A stretch of 64,000 nucleotides of DNA. Origin: Brevibacillus_H sp049846925 (GTDB lineage: Bacteria > Bacillota > Bacilli > Brevibacillales > Brevibacillaceae). The position numbers and the translations under genes are program-made. Shown piece by piece: positions 16,353-25,746 of the stretch. The DNA lies in assembly GCF_049846925.1 (NCBI RefSeq), contig NZ_JBNCMT010000006.1:1-64000 (forward strand), in the 5' to 3' direction. The notes beneath the pieces are model-generated. The model ran no database searches. It was not told the origin of the DNA and worked only from the letters and a program-made list of their open reading frames with translations. Positions within the stretch are counted from its first letter, which is position 1, and the number at the start of each line of letters is the position of its first letter.

Positions 16353-17186
16353 ATGGAAAAAACAGCGTCTGTTGTAAGTGTAGAATGGCTCCACGATCAT
16401 CTGAGCGATCCCAATCTGGTTATCATTGACTGCCGCTATGTACTGGGAAATCCTGATCATGGCAAATTGAGTTACGAAGCTTCACACATCCCTGGTGCTA
16501 TCTATCTGGATTTAGGTCACGATCTCTCCGGTGCAAAAACACAACATGGGGGTCGTCACCCTCTCCCTTCCGTTGATGAAATGGTCGCACTTTTCTCTCG
16601 TTGTGGTATTGATCAAAGCGTAACCGTGGTCGCATACGATGAACAAGATATCACGCATGCCGCTCGTCTCTGGTGGATGCTTCGCTATTTGGGACACGAA
16701 AAAGTAACTGTACTGGATGGTGGATACAGCGCATGGCAGAAAGCAGCGTATCCTGTCACAGCAGAAATTGTCACTCCGACACCAAAAGAATTCGTGCCAA
16801 ACGTGCAAGCCCACATGCTGGTCACGATTGATGAGGTTCTCAGCCGTCATTCCGATACGGTCCTGATTGATTCTCGTGCTGGGGAACGTTTTCGAGGAGA
16901 AGTTGAGACGATTGATTCCAAGGCGGGACATATTCCCGGTGCGGTCAATTACTTTTTCAAAGAAAATCTGGATCAAAACGGACTCCTTCGCTCATCCGCC
17001 GAGTTACAGGATCGGTTCTCGGCCATTGCTGATGCTCCAGAGGTCATTGTTTATTGCGGTTCTGGTGTAACAGCTTGCGTCAACCTGCTTTCACTCGAAA
17101 AAGCCGGACGAAAAGATGCCAAACTCTATCTTGGTAGCTGGAGTGACTATTGCTCCCGTGAGCTGCCCGTAGCTACAGGAGAATAA
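16353..17186 (+). CDS. Sulfurtransferase with two rhodanese domains
   Basis: 277 residues from ATG 16353 (AGGAGG upstream). Tandem rhodanese folds; only the C-terminal one carries the active loop 'VYCGSGVTAC' with catalytic Cys235, the arrangement of thiosulfate/3-mercaptopyruvate sulfurtransferases (TST/SseA). The CGSGVTA loop is common to bacterial thiosulfate:cyanide and mercaptopyruvate enzymes, so the donor is undecided. The stop overlaps the DUF817 start by one base. Confidence 0.9.
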   Translation: MEKTASVVSVEWLHDHLSDPNLVIIDCRYVLGNPDHGKLSYEASHIPGAIYLDLGHDLSGAKTQHGGRHPLPSVDEMVALFSRCGIDQSVTVVAYDEQDITHAARLWWMLRYLGHEKVTVLDGGYSAWQKAAYPVTAEIVTPTPKEFVPNVQAHMLVTIDEVLSRHSDTVLIDSRAGERFRGEVETIDSKAGHIPGAVNYFFKENLDQNGLLRSSAELQDRFSAIADAPEVIVYCGSGVTACVNLLSLEKAGRKDAKLYLGSWSDYCSRELPVATGE

Positions 17187-18040
17187 TGAAGAAGATCATA
17201 TTGTTTTTTCTGCATTTTGGCTATCAGCAAGCCATGAGCTGTCTGTTTCCCGTTTTTATCTTTCTATCGTTGGCGCTGTCTCATGTCATCACCATTCCCG
17301 GCTTGCCACGCTATGATTTACTTTTGTTACTCTGTATTGCCATGCAAGCGTTGATGGTCATGACAAAATTGGAGACAAAGGATGAACTAAAGGTAATCAC
17401 GGTGTTCCATCTCATCGGTCTCGCTTTGGAAATTTTTAAAGTAAAGATGGGTTCCTGGTCTTATCCGGAAGAAGCGTACAGCAAAGTGCTGGGGGTACCC
17501 TTATACAGTGGCTTTATGTATGCGAGTGTAGCCAGCTACCTGTGTCAGGCATGGCGCAGGCTGGAGGTATCCATCACGGGATGGCCCCGCTTTTTCATTA
17601 CGGTTCCACTCGGTGCAGCCATATACCTCAACTTCTTTACCCACCACTACTGGATTGATATTCGTTGGTATTTGACTATCCTGATTTTTATCGCATTCTG
17701 GCAAACAAGGGTATATTATGTGGTCAATCGGGAGCAATACAAGATGCCACTCTGGCTTTCGTATATTCTGATCGGCTTTTTCATCTGGCTGGCCGAAAAT
17801 ATCGCCACCCTGCTCGGCGCATGGAAATACCCCAATCAGAATCAGGAATGGCAGATGGTGCACATAAGCAAGATCAGTTCGTGGTTCCTGCTCGTCATCG
17901 TCAGCTTTATCATCGTGGCACAGTTAAAACATGTAAAGTCAGCTATCCAACGCGACAATCACCTACCGGATAATGAGATCAATGACAACGAGAATGATCC
18001 AACCAATGAAAAATCAGAACGCACGCCTACCTTGGAATAA
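17186..18040 (+). CDS. DUF817 integral membrane protein (YoaT-like)
   Basis: 284 residues with about eight hydrophobic helices. Conserved polar patches 'KMGSWSYPEEAY', 'VPLYSGFMYASVASYL' and 'ENIATLLGAWKYPNQ' match the DUF817/YoaT family. The tail after residue 250 is charged and ends in PTLE, which is encoded by the 24-bp hairpin repeat at 18024-18047, so the last codons and stop appear to have been donated by that repeat. Coupled to the rhodanese gene. No known function. Confidence 0.78.
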   Translation: MKKIILFFLHFGYQQAMSCLFPVFIFLSLALSHVITIPGLPRYDLLLLLCIAMQALMVMTKLETKDELKVITVFHLIGLALEIFKVKMGSWSYPEEAYSKVLGVPLYSGFMYASVASYLCQAWRRLEVSITGWPRFFITVPLGAAIYLNFFTHHYWIDIRWYLTILIFIAFWQTRVYYVVNREQYKMPLWLSYILIGFFIWLAENIATLLGAWKYPNQNQEWQMVHISKISSWFLLVIVSFIIVAQLKHVKSAIQRDNHLPDNEINDNENDPTNEKSERTPTLE

Positions 18041-18047
18041 GGTGGGC
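18024..18047. repeat. 24-bp hairpin repeat, copy 1
   Basis: Identical to 22598-22621. Contains an 8-bp stem, CCTACCTT/AAGGTGGG, with loop GGAAT. It supplies the stop codon TAA to the DUF817 gene on the plus strand and carries TAG on the minus strand. Confidence 0.85.
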
Positions 18048-18054
18048 CCCAAAC

Positions 18055-18085
18055 AAAAGAGGACGGCTACTATCCGTCCTCTTTT
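18055..18085. terminator. Bidirectional terminator
   Basis: AAAAGAGGACGG/CCGTCCTCTTTT stem with a short loop, between the convergent DUF817 and clostripain genes. T/A tracts on both sides make it usable from either strand. Confidence 0.88.
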
Positions 18086-18091
18086 CGAATG

Positions 18092-19987
18092 CTATTTGGT
18101 TTCAATTTGAACAAAGTCAGAGTAAGTCTGGTTTTGTGCGTAATCTATCATTGAAAAGCCATAGAGATAGTTATCTTGTGGTAATGTTTTGAACTCCACT
18201 TTCAACTCTTCCCCGGCACGGAATTCTGCTCCTTCATCAAATCCGGTCTTACCTGTTTTGCTGTCATAGTATTGGATCAGTGGAACAATGTTGTCTTCTG
18301 GTTTGATTGGAATCAGATTGCGGTCAACGACACCTGTTTCCTCATCGATTCCACGCCAGCCGCCAAGCACCTGACCTTCTTTGGTCTTATCATTTACTAG
18401 CACCATCAGGTTCATTTTTTCTCCGTTTACCAGAGCAGGTATAGCGTATTCGGTATGTTTGTCGGTTTTTCCTGCGATGGACATGGTGACGAATTGACCT
18501 CCCAGCATTGCCCATGAATCCGACCACTGACCTTTGATAGAACCAGTTTTTCTGTTTAATTCCACACCATCTTTATCGACCCCAAGAATGTGCACCTTAC
18601 TGTCGGAATCCGGTGCAAGACGCCCGAGAATACCAAATACTTCAACGAGAGAACCAGCATCTTTGGTGCTTATTTTTACTTCGTACTGGTGTTTGCCATT
18701 TCCTTTTACAGGCAACAATTGTGGCTTGCTGTTTTTTAACGAAACTGCCTTCTTGTCACTTGTTACTTTGGAAACATAGGTGGACAGGAACGTCTGATAA
18801 TTTGATGAAAACGCCATTTTTTGATATGTTTTTACATTTGACTTGAAGTTGTCTCGATCCTTGGAAGGGAAATAAATCGAAATGCCCGTTGCCTTTGGCT
18901 TGGCAGGACTGTTAATGTTGTAAACAACAGCTTTGTTGACTGCCTTGGAAATTTTGGCGGATTCTCTCCAGTAGTTATCTCCGAGATTGTTTGCGAAATC
19001 AGCCAGGTCTGTCATATCTGTCCCACCGCTCGGGCCAAAGCTGCCGTAATCCTCTGAATTATATCGTGCAATGGCAATCGAGATCAGATTTTCAATTTTC
19101 TTAATATCTTTATCCATTTTTTTGACGAGCGATTCCAATTCTGTCACTACTTTGTTAATCTTGGAAAGGTCCAACACAGAGAAGGTGATCGTGTCTGCGG
19201 TTCCTTCACGTATGGATTGGTCACGGTATCCGTTGGCAATTACTTTTCCGAGCGAGTAGCCTGTCATGTTTGGATTGTTGGTTAACTCTTCAACAACAGG
19301 AGTGTAATCCCAACCATGTCCCGGCTCCAGCTCTTCTGATGCTGCCAAATAATTCGCATACGGCTCCAATATCTTCGCCATTTCAAGATTACCCATCAAG
19401 CAGGCATCGAAGCCGACCAGTTCAAATTTGCTTTTTGTTTTAGTATAGGCATCTGCGAAAGCCTTCTGCATTTCATCGAGTGTCAAACCATCATGCTTGT
19501 AATTTTCATCCGATCCAAAACCGGTGACAGAGCCTCCCCCGTGGTCCCAGAATACAATTGCGTATTTCTTCGCAGGGTACTTCTCAACAGACCACGTAAT
19601 AAAATCAGTTAGAGTTGCCGCTTTCCCCATATTGCGGCTGCCGACATCCTCGATCAGTTGCAGATTATCCTTTTGGACGAGCCAGCGCTGATTCGTCTTG
19701 CTGCTGATGTTTTTATTTATCCATTGGAGTGCTCCACCAGTCTCTACTACCACATTCACCTTGTCATTGGAACCAATTCGCATCATCTCTTCCAGATCCA
19801 TAGAAGCGTAGCCTGCATATTCTTCCGGTGTATCAGGTGATCCACCGCTCTCAAGATCAGAGCCAACCATGTAGACCAATACAGTATAGTCGTCTTGCTC
19901 CTGTGTATTAGCCTTGGCCTGCGCTGCTGATGTCATCGGGACCAGAATGGCAAGTGTGAATGCAACAACGATTTTGAAAAATTTCAT
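18092..19987 (-). CDS. Secreted clostripain-family (C11) cysteine peptidase
   Basis: 631 residues with a signal peptide ending near 'TSAAQAKA'. The C11 catalytic dyad is visible: His in 'AIVFWDHGGGSVTGFGSDE' and Cys in 'ELVGFDACLMGNLEMAK', followed by 'AASEELEPGHGWDY', the clostripain signature. The C-terminal ~250 residues are a beta-rich extension without named motifs. Clostripain-type enzymes cleave after Arg/Lys and self-process; here it would be extracellular. It is divergent from the two-component system, which may control it, though no operator was identified. Stands between two copies of a 24-bp repeat. Confidence 0.9.
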   Translation of the reverse strand: MKFFKIVVAFTLAILVPMTSAAQAKANTQEQDDYTVLVYMVGSDLESGGSPDTPEEYAGYASMDLEEMMRIGSNDKVNVVVETGGALQWINKNISSKTNQRWLVQKDNLQLIEDVGSRNMGKAATLTDFITWSVEKYPAKKYAIVFWDHGGGSVTGFGSDENYKHDGLTLDEMQKAFADAYTKTKSKFELVGFDACLMGNLEMAKILEPYANYLAASEELEPGHGWDYTPVVEELTNNPNMTGYSLGKVIANGYRDQSIREGTADTITFSVLDLSKINKVVTELESLVKKMDKDIKKIENLISIAIARYNSEDYGSFGPSGGTDMTDLADFANNLGDNYWRESAKISKAVNKAVVYNINSPAKPKATGISIYFPSKDRDNFKSNVKTYQKMAFSSNYQTFLSTYVSKVTSDKKAVSLKNSKPQLLPVKGNGKHQYEVKISTKDAGSLVEVFGILGRLAPDSDSKVHILGVDKDGVELNRKTGSIKGQWSDSWAMLGGQFVTMSIAGKTDKHTEYAIPALVNGEKMNLMVLVNDKTKEGQVLGGWRGIDEETGVVDRNLIPIKPEDNIVPLIQYYDSKTGKTGFDEGAEFRAGEELKVEFKTLPQDNYLYGFSMIDYAQNQTYSDFVQIETK

Positions 19988-20128
19988 GTTCTCTCCCCTT
20001 TACTGTTAACTGAATTTACTAGATTCAGCATCTATCAGTCGTTAATATAAAGGAGAAATGTGCCCATCGTGTGACCAATCGATGATTTTTTTAGTCTTTT
20101 TTATAGTGACAATATCTGAGGTGCCTAA

Positions 20129-20809
20129 ATGAAAAAAAACATTCTGCTAGTAGAAGATGAAAGTTTGATGCGCGAAATTGTCTTAGACTATTTTAAGAAA
20201 GAACAATGGGCTGTGTTTGAGGCAGATAACGGGAAGTCCGCATTGGAGATGTTTAACGCTCATCGGATGGATCTTGTGATTCTCGATGTCATGGTACCGG
20301 AAGTTGATGGGTGGACTGTGTGCAAACGGATTCGCCGCAGCTCGGATGTTCCGATTATTTTTTTGACAGCCCGTTCTGAAGATGATGATAAATTAATGGG
20401 TTTTGAATTTGGTGCAGATGATTACGTAACCAAGCCATTTAGCCCGAAAGTACTGGTTGCACGATCCAAAATGCTGATGAAACGAGCAGAAGGCACCATC
20501 GGTAAGGAAGATGCTGTCCTGTCTTATGGGGACTTACAGATTCATGTACAGGCACACCAGATACTGATATCCGGACACGAAGTCGAATTGGCCCCAAAAG
20601 AGTATGAACTGTTGGTCTATTTAGTCAAAAATCGTGATTTCGTCCTCTCTCGTGAACACATTTTGAACCAGGTGTGGGGATATGATTTTGTCGGGGATGT
20701 ACGGACAGTCGATTCTCATATCAAGAAGCTGCGCAAAAAACTGGGTACCATCGGGAACTACATCCATACCATCCGACAAGCAGGGTACAAGTTTAAGGAG
20801 GAGAAATGA
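20129..20809 (+). CDS. OmpR/PhoB-family response regulator
   Basis: 226 residues: receiver domain with acidic pocket 'VEDE' near 9-12, phospho-acceptor Asp53 in 'ILDVMVPEVDG', Thr in 'FLTARSE' and Lys in 'VTKPFSP'; then a winged-helix DNA-binding domain ('LAPKEYELLVYLVKN', 'VDSHIKKLRKKLG', 'TIRQAGYKF'). Overlaps the kinase gene by four bases (ATGA-type), so the pair is coupled. The signal sensed is unknown. Confidence 0.93.
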   Translation: MKKNILLVEDESLMREIVLDYFKKEQWAVFEADNGKSALEMFNAHRMDLVILDVMVPEVDGWTVCKRIRRSSDVPIIFLTARSEDDDKLMGFEFGADDYVTKPFSPKVLVARSKMLMKRAEGTIGKEDAVLSYGDLQIHVQAHQILISGHEVELAPKEYELLVYLVKNRDFVLSREHILNQVWGYDFVGDVRTVDSHIKKLRKKLGTIGNYIHTIRQAGYKFKEEK

Positions 20810-22614
20810 AAAGAGGCAGTATCGTACTCAAATTATTCCTGCTAATCACTCTCTTCTTCGTTTGCTTTTACTCTGTTTCCACATTTGGACAGATGCTCTT
20901 TTTTGAACAATTTTATCAAAATCAGAAAGCTACACAACTGAAACAAAGTGTAGACACGTTTTTGGCTGACTATCGAGCAGGAAAATGGGATGAACAAACC
21001 ATAACGGAAAAAATTGCCCAGGTAGGTATGGAATCAGGAACACAGATTGCCATTGTGGATAAAGACTCCTGGATCAAGCATATTAACACACTGGGTATCG
21101 AAGTACGGATGGAAAATGGCGAAATGGTCAAGGTCGCGTTCGATGACTACTCCCAGCTAAAATCACTTGCTGAGAGTAAAATTAATACAGGCATGGAAAT
21201 AAGTATAGATGGATTCTATTACGACGAAAAAACAAGAATCTTCATCCCATATGAAATCCGTGAAAAAACAAGTAATCAGATAATTGTCTCTTGGAAAAAC
21301 AACGATTCAAGTCCACTAGACAATTCCCAGAAGATAACAGGTACCGTGACCAATTTATTACTTCCTGACAATCAAAACATGCTCTATTTGTTCATGCAGG
21401 AAGGAATGATGTACGAAGCAGTATACGACTGGTTCAAACACTCGAAGGATCATACAGAAGAACTAAAACAGGGAAAGTCTGTCGAATATGAATGGATTGA
21501 CTCACTGAGTGGGATTAAGAACCTGATTCACATCCAGCCTGTCGAACATAATGGAAAGACGGATGAATTTATCTTTGCTTTCACATCCTTGCAACCAGTT
21601 GGAGATGCCGTTGTTGCGATGAAATTGTATTTTGCCTATGTTTTTCTCGGTGCCATACTGCTCATCGTTGTCATATCGTATCTGTTCTCCAAAATGATCT
21701 CCAAGCCGTTGATCAAGCTGAATGAGGTTGCCTTACGCATGGCAAAACTGGATTTTTCCGCTCGATCGAATATCCATTCCCGTGATGAATTAGGCAGCCT
21801 ATCGAACAGCCTGAATACACTCTCCAGCAATCTGGACCAAAGCTTGCAGCAATTGCAGAAAACGAATGAAAAATTGCAAGAAGAAATCGATCATAAAAGC
21901 CAGATAGAAAATATGCGCAAGGAATTCATATCCAGTGCTTCACACGAGTTGAAAACACCACTTGGCATTATCAGGGCCTATGCAGAGGGATTGAAAGATG
22001 GCGTGAATGAGTCCAAAATTGATCGATACACTCAAGTCATTCTGACTGAAGTAGAAAAAATGAATGATTTGGTTCAAGGGATGCTGGAATTGTCCAAGCT
22101 GGAATCAAAAACAAATGAACATAAAACAGAATCGTTCAATCTCCTTGCCCTGATTGAGGAAGTGATCGAAGCGTTAACCTTTCATCTCTCTGAAAAAGAG
22201 CTTCTGATCAATCTGGATATTTCTTCAGATCTTCGTGTTGACGCAGATCGCTCCAAAATTGAGCAGGTTCTGGTCAATCTGCTTTGTAATGCGATCAGGC
22301 ATGCCAATCGACAAAGTGCGATTACCGTGAAGGCAGAGCCTCTATACGAAAATGTCCTCATCTCAGTGGAAAATCAGGGAGAACACATCCCGGAACATCT
22401 GTTGGCACGTGTCTGGGAAGAATTCTACCGTGTAGAGCAATCTCGTGATCGAAAATCTGGCGGAACCGGTCTTGGCCTTTCGATCGTCAAAAAGATTCTG
22501 GAATCGCATAAAAGTGCTTACGGGGTGGCCAATTCAGAACAAGGCGTTCTGTTTTCGTTTACACTTGCTCTTGCCCGTAACAACACAGCGGATGACTCGC
22601 CTACCTTGGAATAA
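20806..22614 (+). CDS. Sensor histidine kinase
   Basis: 602 residues: N-terminal helix (about 8-28), a ~250-residue extracytoplasmic sensor, second helix (near 'LYFAYVFLGAILLIVVISYL'), HAMP, coiled coil, HisKA with 'SSASHELKTPLG' (phospho-His near 379) and HATPase with 'NLLCNAIRHAN', 'SGGTGLGLSIV'. Cognate to the preceding regulator. The sensor region has no recognisable PAS or Cache motif. Its last residues, SPTLE, are encoded by the 24-bp repeat, and its 3' end overlaps the convergent MFS gene by 14 bases. Confidence 0.92.
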   Translation: MKRGSIVLKLFLLITLFFVCFYSVSTFGQMLFFEQFYQNQKATQLKQSVDTFLADYRAGKWDEQTITEKIAQVGMESGTQIAIVDKDSWIKHINTLGIEVRMENGEMVKVAFDDYSQLKSLAESKINTGMEISIDGFYYDEKTRIFIPYEIREKTSNQIIVSWKNNDSSPLDNSQKITGTVTNLLLPDNQNMLYLFMQEGMMYEAVYDWFKHSKDHTEELKQGKSVEYEWIDSLSGIKNLIHIQPVEHNGKTDEFIFAFTSLQPVGDAVVAMKLYFAYVFLGAILLIVVISYLFSKMISKPLIKLNEVALRMAKLDFSARSNIHSRDELGSLSNSLNTLSSNLDQSLQQLQKTNEKLQEEIDHKSQIENMRKEFISSASHELKTPLGIIRAYAEGLKDGVNESKIDRYTQVILTEVEKMNDLVQGMLELSKLESKTNEHKTESFNLLALIEEVIEALTFHLSEKELLINLDISSDLRVDADRSKIEQVLVNLLCNAIRHANRQSAITVKAEPLYENVLISVENQGEHIPEHLLARVWEEFYRVEQSRDRKSGGTGLGLSIVKKILESHKSAYGVANSEQGVLFSFTLALARNNTADDSPTLE

Positions 22615-22621
22615 GGTGGGC
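22598..22621. repeat. 24-bp hairpin repeat, copy 2
   Basis: Identical to 18024-18047. Here both strands use it: TAA ends the plus-strand kinase gene and TAG ends the minus-strand MFS gene (last residues AHLIPR). A T-run follows the stem on the plus strand (GTTTTTG), so it can also act as a terminator. Confidence 0.88.
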
Positions 22622-23755
22622 GTTTTTGTTGCGACGAATACTTTGCCCAAGCGACAAGATACAGGCGATGAATGCTAACAGAAAGGCAAGGAAAAATGAA
22701 GTATTCATCTGATCGATGTATCCCGACACGAGCGGGCTGATCATGGCGCCGACGGAAAGTACGGCAGAGAAAATACTGAATGCTACGCCATACGACTCCT
22801 TGGGCGAACGGGAGGCAAGAATGGTTGACATGGCCGGAAACAGAATTCCAAAGCTTATCCCGAGACAAAGCATGACGATGTACAAGGAAATGGGAATATC
22901 CAATGCAAGTGAATACATGACAAGACCTAAAAGAGTTAAGCCTGTCAGGCATCGAACAATAGGAGAAATGCGGTGCATCCAGAACATGCTGAGGATCACC
23001 AGTGAACCAACCCCCATGAGACTAAACAGGTTTCCCGTATCAAGCGGAGATAAATGATGTTTTTCCATAAGCAACGGAATTTCATAAAGAAGTGTGCCTT
23101 GTGCGTACAAGACAGTGAATCCGGCAAGATAAGCAAGAAACAATTCAGAGACTGGCAGTTTGGATGGTGATAGCCCCCTGGCAGTTGAGCTTCTGGTATG
23201 TGAGGGCTGAGCTGTCCGCAATTGGGTGAAAACCAATAAACAGGCAAAGATCATCACGAGGCCAAACAAATAAAAAGCTTGCTGATAACCAAAATGACCG
23301 GCAACCATTCCTCCGATTGCTGGCGAGATCATCGAGGCAATGGTCATGACGATTCCGTTCTTTGCCATCACACTGCCTTGCTCTTGCTCAGTCTTGCCCA
23401 TTTCCCCCAGCATCGCAAAACAAGCTGGTGTCACAAATGCCATCACGAAACCAAACAAAAATCGAATGACGAGAAATGAGGAAATCTCTGTAACTACGCC
23501 TTGTAGTATCAACAAACCGCCAGCGATGAACAGCCCTGTACTAATAATAAGTGGTTTTCGATATTTATCCAGAAATGGACCAGCAATCAGGTTGCCGATT
23601 AAATTGCTCGTAGAATAGGCGCTCAATATCACCCCAATCATCATGGCAGATGCTCCCAATGATTTCACATAAGGAGATAACAGCGGCATCTGGGCATGCA
23701 TATCGAATGAGGCGAGAAACATCACAAAAAACAATGTCAGCAATTGGCGATTCAC
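22601..23755 (-). CDS. MFS transporter
   Basis: 384 residues with 12 predicted helices. Motif A-like loop: 'GPFLDKYRKPLI' after TM2; 'GFVMAFVTPACFAML' and 'GGMVAGHFGYQQAFYLFG' resemble drug:H+ antiporter-1 efflux pumps. Starts at GTG 23755 behind AAAGGAGTGGAG. The extreme C-terminus is encoded by the 24-bp repeat. Probably a proton-driven exporter; the substrate is unknown. Confidence 0.87.
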   Translation of the reverse strand: MNRQLLTLFFVMFLASFDMHAQMPLLSPYVKSLGASAMMIGVILSAYSTSNLIGNLIAGPFLDKYRKPLIISTGLFIAGGLLILQGVVTEISSFLVIRFLFGFVMAFVTPACFAMLGEMGKTEQEQGSVMAKNGIVMTIASMISPAIGGMVAGHFGYQQAFYLFGLVMIFACLLVFTQLRTAQPSHTRSSTARGLSPSKLPVSELFLAYLAGFTVLYAQGTLLYEIPLLMEKHHLSPLDTGNLFSLMGVGSLVILSMFWMHRISPIVRCLTGLTLLGLVMYSLALDIPISLYIVMLCLGISFGILFPAMSTILASRSPKESYGVAFSIFSAVLSVGAMISPLVSGYIDQMNTSFFLAFLLAFIACILSLGQSIRRNKNAHLIPR

Positions 23756-23814
23756 ATATCTCCACTCCTTTCTCTCCCATGTTATCGAGACAACCCTGGA
23801 AATATGTCAAGAAA

Positions 23815-23877
23815 CCCACCCGACACAAGCTATCGCTGGCGGTCGACGAAACCGCAACATCCTGTTGCTTCGTCGAC
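23815..23877. repeat. 25-bp repeat (copy A) plus long hairpin
   Basis: Bases 23815-23839 match 46872-46896 at 24 of 25 positions (CCCACCCGACACAAGC... onward). Next to it is a strong hairpin: GTCGACGAA (23842-23850)/TTCGTCGAC (23869-23877) enclosing GCAACA/TGTTGC. It lies in the gap between the MFS and prfC genes and encodes nothing. Confidence 0.7.
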
Positions 23878-23924
23878 ACTCGCACGTCCTATGCATCGTC
23901 GGTCGGGGCCCCAAATTTTTTAAA

Positions 23925-23957
23925 AAATGGCCACTGCCATGAGGACAGTGACCATTT
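23925..23957 (-). terminator. prfC terminator
   Basis: AAATGG.CACTG/CAGTG.CCATTT stem just after the prfC stop, with a T-rich tract beyond it on the minus strand. Confidence 0.85.
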
Positions 23958-23967
23958 AAACATCGTC

Positions 23968-25572
23968 TTATGAGTTTGTCGTTTTCAACCCAAGTGAGCT
24001 TTCGTGGAAAGTGATGGAAGGATATTTATCCTGTGCCATCCGAAGTTGGTATTCACTATCAAACAGCATAACCAGACGTCCATAGCGATCTCTCACTGTT
24101 TGACTGCGTCCTGCCAATGTGTCGAGCGTCGCCTTGTCTCCCTCGATCCAACGGGCAATCTGATAGGACATGCGTTGTAGCATGATATCTACACCATACT
24201 CCGCCTTTAGGCGATACTCCAGTACTTCAAACTGAAGCACACCGACCACACCCAGAATCAATTCTTCCATCGGATACGTACGGAATAACTGAACCGTACC
24301 CTCTTCGGTCAACTGCATGATTCCCTTCTGGAACTGCTTGTGCTTCATGGCATCCTTTACTGTCACCTTGGAGAAGAATTCCGGCGAGAAGTGCGGCATC
24401 TCTTCAAATTCAAACGGTTCTCCCAGACAGAGTGTATCGCCAATCTGGAAAATGCCTGGATCGTACAGACCTACTACGTCTCCTGCAAATGACTCTTCTA
24501 CAATCGCCCGATCCTGCGCCATGAATTGCATCGGCTGAGCCAACTTAATCTCTTTGCCCAGACGAACGTGCTTAACAGCCATCCCCCGTTCAAAACGACC
24601 AGAACAAACTCGCATGAAAGCAACACGGTCACGATGGGCAGGGTTCATATTCGCCTGGATTTTAAAGATAAAGCCGGAGAATGGACGTTCATATGGATCA
24701 ATCAATCCAATCGTACTCTTTTTCGGTGATGGAGGCGGAGCCATGTTCAGGAAGTTATCCAGGAACGTCTGCACACCGAAGTTGTTAATCGCACTTCCAA
24801 AGAAAACCGGAGTCAATTCACCATTTGCGATCAAATCCGGATTGAATTCGTCACCCGCTACATCTAACAGGGAGATTTCATCTTGCAATTGCTGCCATAA
24901 ATCCTGGCTGATTCGCTCACCAATGACAGGGTCATCTGCGCCAGTAACCTCAACGAACTTGATCTCATCATGGTAGTTACCGTTCTCATACAATTCCACC
25001 CGAGACTTCACTCGATCGTACACACCACAAAAATGGTTCCCCATACCAATCGGCCAGTTCATCGGATACGAGCGGATGCCAAGCACGTTCTCCAGTTCCT
25101 CCAGGAGATCAAACGTCTCTTTCCCGTGACGGTCAAGTTTGTTAACGAATGTAAAAATCGGAATGCCTCGCATACGGCAAACTTTGAACAGTTTAATCGT
25201 CTGTGCCTCTACCCCCTTGGCAACGTCGATAATCATCACTGCTGCGTCGGCTGCCGTCAGGGTGCGGTACGTGTCTTCACTAAAATCTTCGTGTCCCGGT
25301 GTATCAAGAATATTAATGTGGTGACCCTTGTAAATGAAATCCATCGCACTTGAGGTAACGGAGATTCCACGCTTTTTCTCTATTTCCATCCAGTCTGAAG
25401 TGGCATGCTTGGAATTTTTGCGTCCTTTGACCATACCGGCTTCACGGATTGCTCCACCGAAATAAAGCAGTTTTTCTGTCATTGTCGTTTTACCCGCATC
25501 CGGGTGGGATATGATAGCAAATGTACGTCGTTTTGCTATTTCTTGTTCCCATTGTGGATTTGTTTGAGCCAT
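23968..25572 (-). CDS. prfC: Peptide chain release factor 3
   Basis: 534-residue translational GTPase. G1 'SHPDAGKTTMTEKLL', G2 region 'KRGISVTSS', G3 'DTPGHEDFSEDTY' and G4 'FVNKLDRHG' identify RF3 rather than EF-G; the length is also that of RF3 (about 530). RF3 uses GTP to remove RF1/RF2 from the ribosome after peptide release. From memory, B. subtilis has no RF3, so its presence fits a Paenibacillaceae chromosome. Monocistronic, divergent from the carboxypeptidase gene, with its own terminator. Confidence 0.95.
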   Translation of the reverse strand: MAQTNPQWEQEIAKRRTFAIISHPDAGKTTMTEKLLYFGGAIREAGMVKGRKNSKHATSDWMEIEKKRGISVTSSAMDFIYKGHHINILDTPGHEDFSEDTYRTLTAADAAVMIIDVAKGVEAQTIKLFKVCRMRGIPIFTFVNKLDRHGKETFDLLEELENVLGIRSYPMNWPIGMGNHFCGVYDRVKSRVELYENGNYHDEIKFVEVTGADDPVIGERISQDLWQQLQDEISLLDVAGDEFNPDLIANGELTPVFFGSAINNFGVQTFLDNFLNMAPPPSPKKSTIGLIDPYERPFSGFIFKIQANMNPAHRDRVAFMRVCSGRFERGMAVKHVRLGKEIKLAQPMQFMAQDRAIVEESFAGDVVGLYDPGIFQIGDTLCLGEPFEFEEMPHFSPEFFSKVTVKDAMKHKQFQKGIMQLTEEGTVQLFRTYPMEELILGVVGVLQFEVLEYRLKAEYGVDIMLQRMSYQIARWIEGDKATLDTLAGRSQTVRDRYGRLVMLFDSEYQLRMAQDKYPSITFHESSLGLKTTNS

Positions 25573-25746
25573 ATCATTTCTCCTATGTTGAAATAATCTC
25601 GTTATCTTTCATCAGTACGATTATACAGAGATTCCCGTTCAGACGAAAGCAGAAACATCTGAACTGGAATTTTTTTGTCCACCAGTTATAATAATCTGTA
25701 AGAAAAAAAGTTTTTATCGAAGAGATACCTTTAAAGGAGGCATCGT

